Shown here: positions 42,809 through 52,326 of the stretch, piece by piece
How the letters are laid out: each line of letters starts with the position of its first letter
Position numbering within the stretch: the stretch's first letter is position 1
Assembly (NCBI RefSeq): GCF_017357385.1
Contig: NZ_CP071636.1
Span: 124,001 to 188,000 of the forward strand
Source: Rhizobium sp. NZLR1
Lineage (GTDB): Bacteria; Pseudomonadota; Alphaproteobacteria; Rhizobiales; Rhizobiaceae
Length of the DNA stretch: 64,000 bases
Direction: 5' to 3'
Notes under the pieces: model-generated
Databases searched by the model: none
Seen by the model: only the letters and a program-made list of their open reading frames with translations
Told to the model about the DNA's origin: nothing
Position numbers and translations under genes: made by a program

Positions 42809-45064
42809 ATGAAGTTTCGAAGAAATCCAAACATGGTGCGCAGCCTCGCGGGCGCTGTAAACCGAACTGGCGCATTTGCTCCCGCAATATTTGCTGCAAT
42901 TATTGCAATCATCGTCGTCTCTGTTGCAACGAACTGGCGGCTCGAGCGATCGCTCGCCGATGAACGCTCGATTGTTGCCGGTGAGCTCGCCACCATATCA
43001 TCTCGACTTCAAACGAACCTCAATAGCAATGTGAAGCTGTTGCAAGGGCTGGCAGCTGGAATTGCGGTCGACCCGGCGATGGACCAGAACCAATTTTCCA
43101 AGCTTGCCGCGCAGATCCTGCAGCCCGATTCACAACTGCGCAGCTTCGCCGCGGCCCCCGGCATGGTGGTCAAATGGGTTTATCCAGAAAAAGGCAACGA
43201 AAAGGCCATCGGGCTCGATTACCGAACGAATGAGAAGCAACGCGATAGCGCAATGCTGGCGCGCAACACCCACAATATCGTTCTGACCGGCCCTGTGGAC
43301 CTTGTCCAAGGTGGAACCGCTTTCGTTGTCAGATGGCCAATTTATGTCACTGACGGAACGAGCCAGGTCTTTTGGGGTCTGCTGTCTGGGCTGATAGATA
43401 TACCAAAGCTCTACCGAGAAAGCGGCCTTGAATCGACCGACCTTGAGATTGCCATCAGTACCGTGCCGGAGCCGGATTTACCTAAAAAAGTGTTCCTCGG
43501 CAGCCTGCAAACTTTTTCGAAGAAACCGGTTAAGGCGTCCGTCGATATGGCTTATGGACGATGGACCCTGGTCGCGGCGCCTAAGGGCGGATGGGGCCAA
43601 AATAGCGGGATCGGCATTTTTGAGCTCTATGCGAGCTTGTTGTCGTTATGTGTCGTTGCGCCGATTATCTGGGTCGGTTTTCTGACCAAATCACGCCAAA
43701 GAACGATTGAAAAGCTTCGCCTTCACAAGAAAAAGCTCGTTCGAGCACGGCAAAGGCTGGAGTACCTGTCGTTGCATGACGCCCTCACGGGACTTCCCAA
43801 TCGACGATTTGTCGACCAGATCATCTCGCAGCCGCCGCGACCTGATCCAGAAGATTGTCTGATACTCATCCATATCGACCTGGATCGATTTAAAGAGATT
43901 AACGACACGAAAGGGCATGCTGGCGGTGACACAGTCTTGCAAGCAACAGCTTCGCGCCTTGCGGGGTTGGCCGGCCCAAACGAGGTCGCTGCTCGGATCG
44001 GCGGAGATGAGTTCATCTTCGCCAGCTGGAATGCCAATCCCGAGCCTAAAGCAAAGGCATTAGCCAGTCTGATTGTCGATTCTCTCGAGCAGACAATCTT
44101 TATTGATGGCGTGGAGTGTGTCGTCGGCGCCAGCGTCGGTGTCGCCTGGGAGACCCCACGGGCGGGCTGGCGAGACCTCAGCCAATTGCTTTTGAATGCC
44201 GACCTGGCTCTATACGAGGCAAAGAAGACGGGCCGCGGCCGTGCCGCCGTTTTCACCGAAGAGCTTCGCAGCGCGGCGATCCTTTCGAAAGAACTGGCGG
44301 ACGAATTTCATCACGCCCTCGATTGCGATGAACTCGTTGCATTCTTCCAACCGCAGTTCGATGCGAACACATTGACTATCGCCGGCGTTGAGGCACTTGC
44401 CCGGTGGGTTCACCCGAAAAAAGGTCTGCTCGGCCCAGACAAATTTCTTGATGTCGCCGAAAGGCTGGGGCGTAGCGGGGACATGGACCGGCTGATCCTG
44501 CAAAAGGCTCTCTTCGAGCTTACAAGATGGGACAGCTTGGGAATGCAGATCCCGCGTGTCTCGGTAAACATTTCAGCGCGTCGACTGGCACAGCCAAATC
44601 TGCTTGCGGAACTGTCCGAGCTTCCCGTCGCGAGGGGCCGCCTGTGTTTCGAGTTGCTGGAGACAATCTCCTTCGACCATCTTCAGCCTGTTCTCAATGA
44701 CATCATTCCAGCTGTCAAAGAGCTCGGCATTGAAATCGAGATCGACGATTTCGGCACCGAACATGCCAGTATCGTCAGTCTACTGAGATTTGAGCCGCGA
44801 AGATTGAAGATCGATCGGGAAATTATCAAGCCGATTATCGCCTCTCCATCTCAACGCCGTCTGGTCTCCTCGATCATAGAAATTGGCCGGTCACAGAACA
44901 TCGACATCGTCGCAGAGGGCGTGGAGACAATGGAGCATGCGAAGATCCTGAAAGATCTTGGTTGCCATTTGCTGCAGGGTTACGCGCTGGCGCGACCAAT
45001 GACCTCGGAGCAGTTGATCGAATTTTGCCGTGCGAAAGACGAGGGACTCACAGCGGCAGGCTGA
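42809..45064 (+). CDS. CHASE-GGDEF-EAL bifunctional cyclic-di-GMP protein
   Basis: A 751-residue inner-membrane signalling protein. An N-terminal helix (about 24-43) and a second near 275-295 enclose a periplasmic CHASE-type sensor. The GGDEF domain is intact (ARIGGDEFIFAS, about 394-405), so c-di-GMP synthesis is expected; the inhibitory RxxD site before it is absent (Ala-Gly-Pro-Asn region). The EAL domain has GVEALARW (about 523), VNISARRL, ELLE, EIDDFG, LKIDRE and AEGVET, but the loop-6 motif reads DFGTEHAS rather than DFGTGYSS. That may weaken phosphodiesterase activity. The start is uncertain (42809 or ATG 42833); neither has a strong ribosome site. Confidence 0.9.
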   Translation: MKFRRNPNMVRSLAGAVNRTGAFAPAIFAAIIAIIVVSVATNWRLERSLADERSIVAGELATISSRLQTNLNSNVKLLQGLAAGIAVDPAMDQNQFSKLAAQILQPDSQLRSFAAAPGMVVKWVYPEKGNEKAIGLDYRTNEKQRDSAMLARNTHNIVLTGPVDLVQGGTAFVVRWPIYVTDGTSQVFWGLLSGLIDIPKLYRESGLESTDLEIAISTVPEPDLPKKVFLGSLQTFSKKPVKASVDMAYGRWTLVAAPKGGWGQNSGIGIFELYASLLSLCVVAPIIWVGFLTKSRQRTIEKLRLHKKKLVRARQRLEYLSLHDALTGLPNRRFVDQIISQPPRPDPEDCLILIHIDLDRFKEINDTKGHAGGDTVLQATASRLAGLAGPNEVAARIGGDEFIFASWNANPEPKAKALASLIVDSLEQTIFIDGVECVVGASVGVAWETPRAGWRDLSQLLLNADLALYEAKKTGRGRAAVFTEELRSAAILSKELADEFHHALDCDELVAFFQPQFDANTLTIAGVEALARWVHPKKGLLGPDKFLDVAERLGRSGDMDRLILQKALFELTRWDSLGMQIPRVSVNISARRLAQPNLLAELSELPVARGRLCFELLETISFDHLQPVLNDIIPAVKELGIEIEIDDFGTEHASIVSLLRFEPRRLKIDREIIKPIIASPSQRRLVSSIIEIGRSQNIDIVAEGVETMEHAKILKDLGCHLLQGYALARPMTSEQLIEFCRAKDEGLTAAG

Positions 45065-45180
45065 TAGCCATGCCCTGCTTCCCCAAGCACTCCAGGCTTG
45101 CGCGTTCCACAACCGGCTCACCAGGGGATGGCATCGAGATCAGCAAGGGCTCGACGCGCTCCAGCCAATTGATTGGCTCG

Positions 45181-45210
45181 ACCCGGCTAGGCAGATACGC
45201 CCAGCCGGGT
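45181..45210. terminator. Hairpin between convergent genes
   Basis: ACCCGGCT (45181-45188) pairs with AGCCGGGT (45203-45210), and GGC/GCC inside extend the stem. It sits between the cyclic-di-GMP gene and the binding-protein gene, which converge. No T-run on the plus strand; it may stop transcription from either side with help from rho. Confidence 0.45.
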
Positions 45211-45223
45211 TGAGCCTGCGCCT

Positions 45224-46213
45224 TTACTTGCCCATCATTTGCTTCGCGTTTTCGGGCGTGATGGCTGTGGTATCGACCGTTACCGTCGGCTCAACAGACG
45301 ACGCGCAGTCCAGCAGTATCGACTTTGCCATGTCGATCGCCTCCTTCCCTCCCGTAGGATAGGTAAAGGTCGCGGACCAATCGCCCTTTGCGACCGCCTC
45401 AATTCCCCCGGCAGGCCCAGGCAAGCCGTCAGTGCCGATGATCTTCACGCTCTTACCGGCACCTTTCGCAGCAAGCAGCGCACCCGCCGCCATCATATCG
45501 TTGCTGGCATAGACCATCTTGATATCGGGATGGGCCTGCAGCATGGCGGCGAACGCCGTTTGCGCTTTATCCGGCAGCCAGTCCGCCGCCTGTTCTGCCA
45601 CGATCTGGATCTTGGAATTGGCTTTCACGCCATCTTTGAAGCCATTGAGCCGTTCGACGGCCGGTGTCGAACTGGGCAGCCCCTGCAGCACGGCGGCCTC
45701 GCCGCCATCCGGAAGAAGCGTCTTGCTGGTATATTCGCCGGCCGCCAGCGCAATCTTGTAGTTATCGCCTCCGATGAAAGCTGTGTAGTCCTTGCCAGCT
45801 TCACCGTTCGTCTTGCGATCAAGTTCGATGACCGGGATACCCGCGTCCATAACCCGTTTGACGGCGGGTGTCAGCGGGGCCGCCTCGAAAGGCGAGATCA
45901 ACAGAAGGTCGACCTTTTGGGTGATGAAATTGTCGACTTGCGACGTCTGCGTGTTGACGTTGCCTGCCCCGTCGGCAATCTGCAGTGTGAACTGCGGGAC
46001 TGCCTTGGCGGCTGCTTCCAGTTCATCGTTGACGTGCTGGCGGTAGGGCTCCGCATTGTTTGCCTGCGAGAAGCCGATGACGAATTCGCCATCCTTGGCG
46101 CAAGCCTTCACAAGCGGATCGGCAGCTTGGGCCACGCCCGCAATACAAAGACATGAGCCCGCCATAAGTGCCATGCGCCGGGCACTCGAAAATCGAAGTG
46201 CATTCTGTGTCAT
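45224..46213 (-). CDS. Sugar ABC transporter substrate-binding protein (RbsB-like)
   Basis: A 329-residue periplasmic binding protein of the ribose/galactose type. Signal: SSARRMALMAGSCLCIAGVAQA, probably cleaved at AQA-AD. The family core follows: FVIGFSQANNAEPYRQHVND, then ISPFEAAPLTPAVKRVMDAGIPVIELDRK and YASNDMMAAGALLAAKGAG. GGAGGAGAAA sits before ATG 46213. Last gene of the LacI-ATPase-permease-binding protein operon. Ligand may be a pentose or a deoxy-sugar such as fucose, given the FucU-like gene divergent from it. Confidence 0.92.
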   Translation of the reverse strand: MTQNALRFSSARRMALMAGSCLCIAGVAQAADPLVKACAKDGEFVIGFSQANNAEPYRQHVNDELEAAAKAVPQFTLQIADGAGNVNTQTSQVDNFITQKVDLLLISPFEAAPLTPAVKRVMDAGIPVIELDRKTNGEAGKDYTAFIGGDNYKIALAAGEYTSKTLLPDGGEAAVLQGLPSSTPAVERLNGFKDGVKANSKIQIVAEQAADWLPDKAQTAFAAMLQAHPDIKMVYASNDMMAAGALLAAKGAGKSVKIIGTDGLPGPAGGIEAVAKGDWSATFTYPTGGKEAIDMAKSILLDCASSVEPTVTVDTTAITPENAKQMMGK

Positions 46214-46266
46214 TACTTTCTCCTCCACATTGGTCCCGGATCCACCCTCCGGAAGATGCCGCCACA

Positions 46267-47310
46267 CTACCTGCCCAATCCTTCGCGGCGACGAACGAGG
46301 GATTGAAGGACTGCCGCCAGAACGATAATTGCCGCTGTAGAAAGCAGCTGCATGGCCGGCGTGATGTTGTTGAGCTGAAGAATATTGGCCAAGGCGCCAA
46401 GCATGATCGTACCGGCGATCGTTCCGACCATGGAACCCGACCCGCCAAACAGGCTTGTCCCACCAATGACGACAGCCGCGATGGCCGTCAGTTCATATCC
46501 GGTGCCATCATTGGCGCTCCCGAAATTGAATTGCCCGGCATGGACGATGCCGGCCAGCGCGGATGCAAAGCCGGTAATGGCGTAAACGGCGATCTTGATT
46601 GCCGAGACCGGAACACCTGAAATGCGAGCGGCGCGCTCGTTTCCGCCGACGGCATAGACGTAACGGCCGAATCTAGTCGTGTTCAGCACCAGCGTGGCGA
46701 TGCAAGCAAAAATCAAAAAGACGATCGTGGCCACCGGAACGACATTGCCGAACAATCGCCCGCCGAGAACCGCAAAGATGGGTGGAGCCAGCCCAGGGCC
46801 ATCACCATAGGATATATTGATGTACTGATTGCCCGACACGACGAGTGCCAGCCCGCGAGCTGCCTGTAAACCGGCAAGAGTGACGATAAAGGCTTCAAGC
46901 CGAAACTTGCTTGAGATCGCTCCCTGGACCAAGCCGAAACAAGTGCCCATCAGCAGCACTGCCAGCACCGTTGTAATCAGTCCAAAACCGCCGGAGACCA
47001 TCAATGTTGCTGTGACGACGCTCGCAAGACCAAGGGCGGCCCCAACCGAAAGATCGATCCCGGCGGTTATGATCACAAACGTCATTCCGATGGCGATGAT
47101 GCCGGTTTCCGACACTGCGCGAACGATGTTGGCGATGTTGTCGGGTTGAATGAACAGGATGACCCCATGCCTACGCGGCGAGAATATGATGCCACCGGCA
47201 AACACCAGCACAAGGCCGATCAGGCTTTGGAAGCGGACGATCACCGCAAGCGGATCGATGCGCTTTGCCGGTTGAATCGGAGAACTCGACGTAATTTGCT
47301 GTTCGGACAT
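46267..47310 (-). CDS. Sugar ABC transporter permease (RbsC-like)
   Basis: A 347-residue permease of the ribose family. Helices begin SLIGLVLVFAGGIIF, and the family signature TGIIAIGMTFVIITAGIDLSVG is present. The block VYAVGGNERAARISGVPVSA also marks RbsC-type permeases. ATG 47310 (or 47313) overlaps the ATPase stop in TGATG, preceded by GGGAGGGAGGG; the long frame to 47415 is not used. Confidence 0.92.
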   Translation of the reverse strand: MSEQQITSSSPIQPAKRIDPLAVIVRFQSLIGLVLVFAGGIIFSPRRHGVILFIQPDNIANIVRAVSETGIIAIGMTFVIITAGIDLSVGAALGLASVVTATLMVSGGFGLITTVLAVLLMGTCFGLVQGAISSKFRLEAFIVTLAGLQAARGLALVVSGNQYINISYGDGPGLAPPIFAVLGGRLFGNVVPVATIVFLIFACIATLVLNTTRFGRYVYAVGGNERAARISGVPVSAIKIAVYAITGFASALAGIVHAGQFNFGSANDGTGYELTAIAAVVIGGTSLFGGSGSMVGTIAGTIMLGALANILQLNNITPAMQLLSTAAIIVLAAVLQSLVRRREGLGR

Positions 47311-48827
47311 CATCCCTCCCTCCCGTTGGCGGCGGCCAGAACGTCGTGTTCGCCCACCCCGCCAGAAAATTCGGCAACGCTGCAGCCATTGCGTAGAACC
47401 ACTATTCGATCGCATAGGCCAATCAGCTCAGGCATTTCGCTTGAAGCGACAAGGATGCCCAATCCGTCCGAGGCAAATTCGCGCAAGCGGGCGTAAATCT
47501 CTCCCTTTGCTCCGACGTCAACACCGCGGGTCGGCTCGTCGAGAAGCAACAAGCTGGGATTGCCCAGCACTTCCTTGGCAAGGACGACCTTCTGCTGGTT
47601 GCCGCCAGAAAGAGCACCCACCGCGATCCCGGGATTCTTGGGACGGATGTCGAAATTCCCGAACGAGCTCTTGATCGCATCGTCCTGTCGACGTGCAGAC
47701 AACAAGCCCTTTGGGGATATTCGGCGAATGATCGACATGACCAGATTGAGGCCGACAGACATACGCAGCATCAGCCCGGCGCCGCGCCGATCGTCGGTTA
47801 CGAAGGCGAGGCCAGCCCGGCGCGCGGCTGCGATGGATCTAAGCCTTGCCGGTTTGCCGCCAATGGTAACCTCACCCTGCCATCGGCCCGGCACACCTGT
47901 CCCGTAAAGAGCGCTAAGAAGCTCCGTTCGCCCTGCACCCATCACGCCAGCCAAACCGACAATTTCACCGCGGTGAACATCCAGGTCGATCTTCGATGGA
48001 GCTTGCCAGCCGGGTGACGCCCGGTGCGGGCGGAAAGAGGCCTGCCGCATCCTCAGTAACACGTCGCCGACACGATCCGATCGAGGCGGGTAAAGCTCGT
48101 TCAACGGACGGCCGACGAGAAGCTGCACCAGTTGGGCTTGCGGAGCGTTCGGTTCGGTAATGCCGGCGACCTTGCCGTCGCGCATGACCGTCACGCGATG
48201 GGCAATCTGCGGCACTTCCTCAAGGCGATGCGAAATATAGACGATACCGACGCCTGATGATGCGAGCCCGCGCATGATATCGAACAATCGATCGACTTCG
48301 CCGACAGTCAACGCCGCTGTCGGCTCATCCATAATCAGAGCGCGCGATGCATAGGACAGCGCCTTGACAATGGCGACGACCTGGCGTTGGCCGATAGATA
48401 GCTCGCCGACAAGCTGAGCGGGATCGATCGATCGGTCGATTGCTTCCAGCCTTTTGTGCGCTTCGCGCAGCATCGCCTTTCCGTCGAGCATGCCATGGGG
48501 ATGGACAAGCTCGCGGCCAAGAAAGAGATTGGCCGCGACGCTCAGACTCGGAACGAGATCCAATTCCTGGAAAATCGTTGCAATTCCCGCCGCCTGTGCA
48601 TCCCGGGGGCTGTGAAATCGGGCGGGTTTGCCATCGATAAAGATCTCTCCCTGGTCCGGCGTGTGCACACCGGACATCAGGTTCATCAACGTCGATTTGC
48701 CCGCGCCATTCTCTCCAAGCAGGGCATGGATTTCACCCACTTTAAGATCGAAGTCCACGCCACGCAGCGCTTGAACCCCGCCAAAATGCTTGGTGACCCC
48801 TTTCGCCGAAAGAACAACCTGGCTCAT
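47310..48827 (-). CDS. Sugar ABC transporter ATPase, double domain (RbsA-like)
   Basis: A 505-residue duplicated ATPase. N-terminal domain: GENGAGKSTL, LSIGQRQVVAIVKAL, LIMDEPTAAL, and the switch ISHRLEEV. C-terminal domain: degenerate GVMGAGRTELL, then LSGGNQQKVVLAKEVL and LLLDEPTRGVDVGAK. This matches RbsA. ATG 48827 overlaps the LacI stop by four bases and has GGAG upstream. Second gene of the operon. Confidence 0.92.
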   Translation of the reverse strand: MSQVVLSAKGVTKHFGGVQALRGVDFDLKVGEIHALLGENGAGKSTLMNLMSGVHTPDQGEIFIDGKPARFHSPRDAQAAGIATIFQELDLVPSLSVAANLFLGRELVHPHGMLDGKAMLREAHKRLEAIDRSIDPAQLVGELSIGQRQVVAIVKALSYASRALIMDEPTAALTVGEVDRLFDIMRGLASSGVGIVYISHRLEEVPQIAHRVTVMRDGKVAGITEPNAPQAQLVQLLVGRPLNELYPPRSDRVGDVLLRMRQASFRPHRASPGWQAPSKIDLDVHRGEIVGLAGVMGAGRTELLSALYGTGVPGRWQGEVTIGGKPARLRSIAAARRAGLAFVTDDRRGAGLMLRMSVGLNLVMSIIRRISPKGLLSARRQDDAIKSSFGNFDIRPKNPGIAVGALSGGNQQKVVLAKEVLGNPSLLLLDEPTRGVDVGAKGEIYARLREFASDGLGILVASSEMPELIGLCDRIVVLRNGCSVAEFSGGVGEHDVLAAANGREG

Positions 48828-49822
48828 GCTGCTTCTCCACACGATTCACGCACCCGCAAAACCGGCGACAGTCGAACGGTCTCGCGGGGGCGGTGCTTGT
48901 TGCCGATCCGCGCAATCAGCAAGTCGGCCGCCTTCCTGCCAATCTCATCGCAAGGCTGGGCCATCAGCGTCAGGCGCGGCTCGAAGTAGTCTGCCCATTC
49001 GAAATCATCGATCCCGAGCACCGAAATGTCTTCGGGAACGCGCAGTCCCCGTTCCCGAATGGCTCTCATAGCGCCGATCATCGCTAGATTGTTTGAGGCA
49101 AGGATTGCTGTCGGTGGCTCCTTCAGTTCCAGCAAGCGGTGCGTCGAAGCGGCGGCGTCAGCCGTGCTGCGGTTGCCGTTGCTGATGAAGGCATGTGGGA
49201 CCTCTATCCCCCTCTCCGTCATAGCTTCCCGGAAAGCCCTGGTGCGCTCCACGGTCGTCGCAAATCCAGGCTGGCCGAGGATGATCCCAACCCGGTGGTG
49301 ATGGAGCGTGACGAGGTGATCGACCAGCATGCGAATTGCCGCCGTGTTGTCGGTCCCGACCTGATCGAAACGATCATCGGAGAGCCTGTCGACGAGCACA
49401 CAGGGAACATCGCATTCAAGGAGGTAGTCCAGCGATTTCTTAGGATCGCCCGAAGCGGCAAGGATAATCCCGTCGACACGGCGGTGGTGCAGATGCCGGA
49501 CGAGTTCCAGTTCTCGATCCGGATCATCCTGTGTATCGCACAGAAATACGATCAAGCCTCGCTTGGAACACTCGGCTTCGATCGCGCAGATGATGTCGCT
49601 GAAGTAAGGGTTCGAAATCGCCGAAATCGCCAGTCCGACCGTGCCCGTCGACGATAATTTGAGAGAGCGTGCAACAGCGTTCGGGATGTATCCGATCTCG
49701 TCCACGGCCTCCATGACGAGCTTCGCCTTCTCGGGCGACACGTAGCGCGTCTTGTTGAGAACATGGGAAACCGTGGAGACCGAAACCCCCGCCGCCTTTG
49801 CAACTTCGGAAATCGTCGTCAT
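48824..49822 (-). CDS. LacI-family transcriptional regulator
   Basis: A 332-residue LacI/GalR repressor with [23 protein letters not shown] at residues 4-23 and hinge [12 protein letters not shown]. It heads its own sugar importer operon and is divergent from the FucU-type gene, so it likely controls both from operators in 49823-50015. ATG 49822 has GGAGC upstream; the larger open frame upstream crosses the promoter region and is rejected. Confidence 0.92.
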   Translation of the reverse strand: MTTISEVAKAAGVSVSTVSHVLNKTRYVSPEKAKLVMEAVDEIGYIPNAVARSLKLSSTGTVGLAISAISNPYFSDIICAIEAECSKRGLIVFLCDTQDDPDRELELVRHLHHRRVDGIILAASGDPKKSLDYLLECDVPCVLVDRLSDDRFDQVGTDNTAAIRMLVDHLVTLHHHRVGIILGQPGFATTVERTRAFREAMTERGIEVPHAFISNGNRSTADAAASTHRLLELKEPPTAILASNNLAMIGAMRAIRERGLRVPEDISVLGIDDFEWADYFEPRLTLMAQPCDEIGRKAADLLIARIGNKHRPRETVRLSPVLRVRESCGEAA

Positions 49823-49944
49823 GAGCGCGCTCCGGCGTTCGCCGGCAGCACAACAAGAAAGCGTCTCAAATTTTCCTCCCAGGCGGAATTCCAACCTTAA
49901 AAAGGCTCTCCAAGGATCCGCGAATAAGATCAGGCTAGCGCCAT

Positions 49945-49968
49945 CGAAACGTTTGCGCAATCGTTTTT
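49945..49968. promoter_or_regulatory. LacI-type operator in the divergent lacI/fucU promoter region
   Basis: CGAAACGTTTGCG is a near-palindrome (one change from its own complement on each side) with the AAACGTTT core and central CG of LacI-class operators. A partial second site (GCAATCGTTT) overlaps it downstream. It lies midway between the divergent starts at 49822 and 50016. The rest of the 193-base gap shows no other obvious element. Confidence 0.6.
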
Positions 49969-50015
49969 TTCTCGATATTGTCCAATTCGTGATCATCTCT
50001 TGGGAGGGAAATGAC

Positions 50016-50456
50016 GTGCTCAAAGGCGTTCCGCCGTTCGTTACGGCCGACTTGTTGTGGGTTATGGCCTCTATGGGTCATGGCGACGAATTGGCCATCG
50101 TCGATCGAAACTTCTCGGGCTTTCGGGTGTCGACCCAGACCACCAGCGGAAAGCTTCTCATCTTGGAGGGGGTCGATGCACCGACTGCAGTTGACGGGAT
50201 CCTCAAGATGATGCCCCTGGACAGATTCGGCGACACGCCGCTGATGCACATGGAGGCCGTCGACGCGCCGGGTGAGTTGCTGGAAGTGCACCGGGACGTC
50301 ATCACCGTATGCGGTGAGGCAGAAGGGCGCTCGATCGCGAGCCAACCTATCGAGAGGTTTGCTTACTATCCCATTGCGATGCGATCGTTTGCGATCATCC
50401 AGACCGCTGAATCGCGCCCCTATGGGAACTTCATCCTGAGGAAGGGCGTGCTCTGA
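50016..50456 (+). CDS. fucU: RbsD/FucU-family sugar mutarotase
   Basis: A 146-residue mutarotase interconverting sugar anomers. It starts LKGVPPFVTADLLWVMASMGHGDELAIVDRNF-type sequence (50019-50115), matching FucU (MGHGDE with the catalytic His) better than RbsD (LGHTD). A C-terminal Tyr-rich block GRSIASQPIERFAYY and GNFILRKGVL are also typical. Start GTG 50016 follows GGGAGGG with good spacing; no ATG fits. It is divergent from the LacI-RbsA-RbsC-RbsB set and implies that the imported sugar needs fast anomer exchange, possibly fucose or a similar sugar. Confidence 0.87.
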   Translation: MLKGVPPFVTADLLWVMASMGHGDELAIVDRNFSGFRVSTQTTSGKLLILEGVDAPTAVDGILKMMPLDRFGDTPLMHMEAVDAPGELLEVHRDVITVCGEAEGRSIASQPIERFAYYPIAMRSFAIIQTAESRPYGNFILRKGVL

Positions 50457-50541
50457 GGGTCAAGCCTCGAGCAGGGCCGGCGATTGGGCTGCGGGCCCCT
50501 GAATTTCCATCTGATCCGCATGGGTTGCTTGTCGGCAAGGA

Positions 50542-51246
50542 TTAACTGCCGGCCAAGCGCCTTGCGCTCTCCACGATCGGCCGAACAGCGGCTTCCATGC
50601 TTTCCGGCGTCGTGCCGGTGACGATGACGCCGAGCAGCGCCGCAGCGATGCCGGCCGCCTTCAACTTTGGCATATCCTCGGCCGTGAATTTCTTCTGGCT
50701 CGGCGCAATGACCGGGATGCCGGCCTTGGCGACAATCGCTCTGTAGCGGGCAAGATCGGTCTCATCGAGCGGCTTGCCGTAGTCCGCGAAGGCAGCAATA
50801 GAGGCTTCCATCATCGCGCCCGGAATCTTGAGGATTTTGCGAAATTCCTCCTCGGTGCTCCTTTCGCCGAGCGCCGGCATCGGCCGAAGCTTCGATTGCC
50901 AGAGATGGGGCTGCATGTCGCTGATATAGATGTTGAAGCCCTCGAAGCCGAGATCGGCGAGCGCATCCATCTCCTGCGCGCTCGGCACATTCGTCTGCCC
51001 GGCCATGACAAGGAGCGGCACGCCCAACGTGGCGAGCTTCTCGAAGAAGGGCCGCTCTTGCGCGAAGCTGCCGAAGGTGGTGCCGGTCGCGCGGTGGTAG
51101 GCATTGAGATGCACTTTCAGCGCAAAGGCCCCTGCCCTCAACGCCGCCCTGGCGAGATCGAGGTCATGACGCGCAAGTGAGACGATGACCGGAAAGTCGC
51201 CACCTCGCAGCGCCTTGGTGAGTTTGGTTTCAGGATAGGCATCCAT
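50542..51246 (-). CDS. Unidentified TIM-barrel-like protein at the end of a sugar operon
   Basis: A 234-residue protein I cannot name. The pattern of strands, LARAALRAGAFALKVHLNAY, LVMAGQTNVPSAQEMDALAD, GFEGFNIYISD, GIPVIAPSQKKFTAEDMPKL and GIAAALLGVIVTGTTP, looks like a phosphate-binding TIM barrel of the aldolase/epimerase class (NanE- or KDPG-aldolase-like). A Lys in LKVHLNAY could be a Schiff-base residue, but this is a guess. It follows the ATPase gene of the sugar importer by eight bases, so it probably acts on the imported compound. ATG 51246 is used; an in-frame TTG at 51258 overlaps the ATPase stop. Confidence 0.75.
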   Translation of the reverse strand: MDAYPETKLTKALRGGDFPVIVSLARHDLDLARAALRAGAFALKVHLNAYHRATGTTFGSFAQERPFFEKLATLGVPLLVMAGQTNVPSAQEMDALADLGFEGFNIYISDMQPHLWQSKLRPMPALGERSTEEEFRKILKIPGAMMEASIAAFADYGKPLDETDLARYRAIVAKAGIPVIAPSQKKFTAEDMPKLKAAGIAAALLGVIVTGTTPESMEAAVRPIVESARRLAGS

Positions 51247-51254
51247 GTTGGATC

Positions 51255-52310
51255 TCAATTCAGCCGCTGGCCATCATCGGCCGCAAAGAGATGGACGGTG
51301 GCAAGTTCTGGCCGCACGCGGATCATCGCGCCGGGCGAGAGTGACACGCGCTCGCGGAAAACGCAGGTGACCGTCGTATCGCCGAGTTTCACCGTCACAT
51401 GCGTTTCCGAACCCATCGGCTCGACCAGGATGATTTCCGCGGGCACGCCCTGCTCGTCGAGGGCGAAATGTTCGGGACGAATGCCGTAAACCGCGTTGCG
51501 GCCCCTGAATTCCTCGGCCGCCTCCGGCAGCGGCAGCAGGATACCCGGTGCCGCGAAACCGCCCGAGGTGATTGTGCCGGTCAGGAAATTCATGGCCGGC
51601 GACCCGATGAAACCCGCGACGAACTGGTTGGCCGGCCGGTCGTATAGATCGAGCGGCGCGCCGATCTGCTCAACCCGGCCGCCGTTGAGCACGACGATCT
51701 TGTCGGCCATGGTCATCGCCTCCACCTGGTCGTGGGTGACGTAGATGGTCGTGGTTTTGAGTTTCTGGTGCAGGCTCCTGATTTCGCCGCGCATCACGAC
51801 GCGCAGCTTGGCATCGAGGTTCGACAGCGGCTCGTCGAACAGAAACACCTGCGGATCGCGGACGATCGCTCGGCCCATGGCGACGCGCTGCCGTTGCCCG
51901 CCCGAAAGCTGGCGCGGATAACGGTCGAGCAGATGCGACAGCCCAAGGATATCGGCCGCCCAATTCACCCGCTCCTCGATCGCGGCCTTTTTGATGCCGC
52001 GATGCTCTAGCGAAAACCCCATATTCGTCGCGACCGTCATATGCGGATACAGCGCATAATTCTGGAAGACCATGGCGATGTCGCGATCCTTTGGATCGAG
52101 CTCGTTCACCACGCGCCGGCCGATGCGGACGTCGCCAGCGGTGATCGTCTCCAACCCGGCGATCATCCGGAGCAAAGTGGACTTGCCGCAACCGGAGGGT
52201 CCGACAAGCACGACGAACTCGCCGTCTTCGATTTCGAGGGTGACGTCGTGGATGATGCCCAAGGCACCATAATTCTTTCGGACGCGGGAAAGGGTAACTT
52301 CAGCCATCAT
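51255..52310 (-). CDS. Sugar ABC transporter ATPase (UgpC/MalK type)
   Basis: A 351-residue ATPase. Walker A GPSGCGKST, signature LSGGQRQR, FLFDEPLSNLDAKL and switch VTHDQVEAMTMADK; the C-terminal TOBE part has GIRPEHFALDE. Two adjacent ATGs (52310, 52307) are possible. It follows the MalG-like permease by 16 bases in the same operon. Confidence 0.92.
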   Translation of the reverse strand: MMAEVTLSRVRKNYGALGIIHDVTLEIEDGEFVVLVGPSGCGKSTLLRMIAGLETITAGDVRIGRRVVNELDPKDRDIAMVFQNYALYPHMTVATNMGFSLEHRGIKKAAIEERVNWAADILGLSHLLDRYPRQLSGGQRQRVAMGRAIVRDPQVFLFDEPLSNLDAKLRVVMRGEIRSLHQKLKTTTIYVTHDQVEAMTMADKIVVLNGGRVEQIGAPLDLYDRPANQFVAGFIGSPAMNFLTGTITSGGFAAPGILLPLPEAAEEFRGRNAVYGIRPEHFALDEQGVPAEIILVEPMGSETHVTVKLGDTTVTCVFRERVSLSPGAMIRVRPELATVHLFAADDGQRLN

Positions 52311-52326
52311 TCGATTTCCGGGTTCT

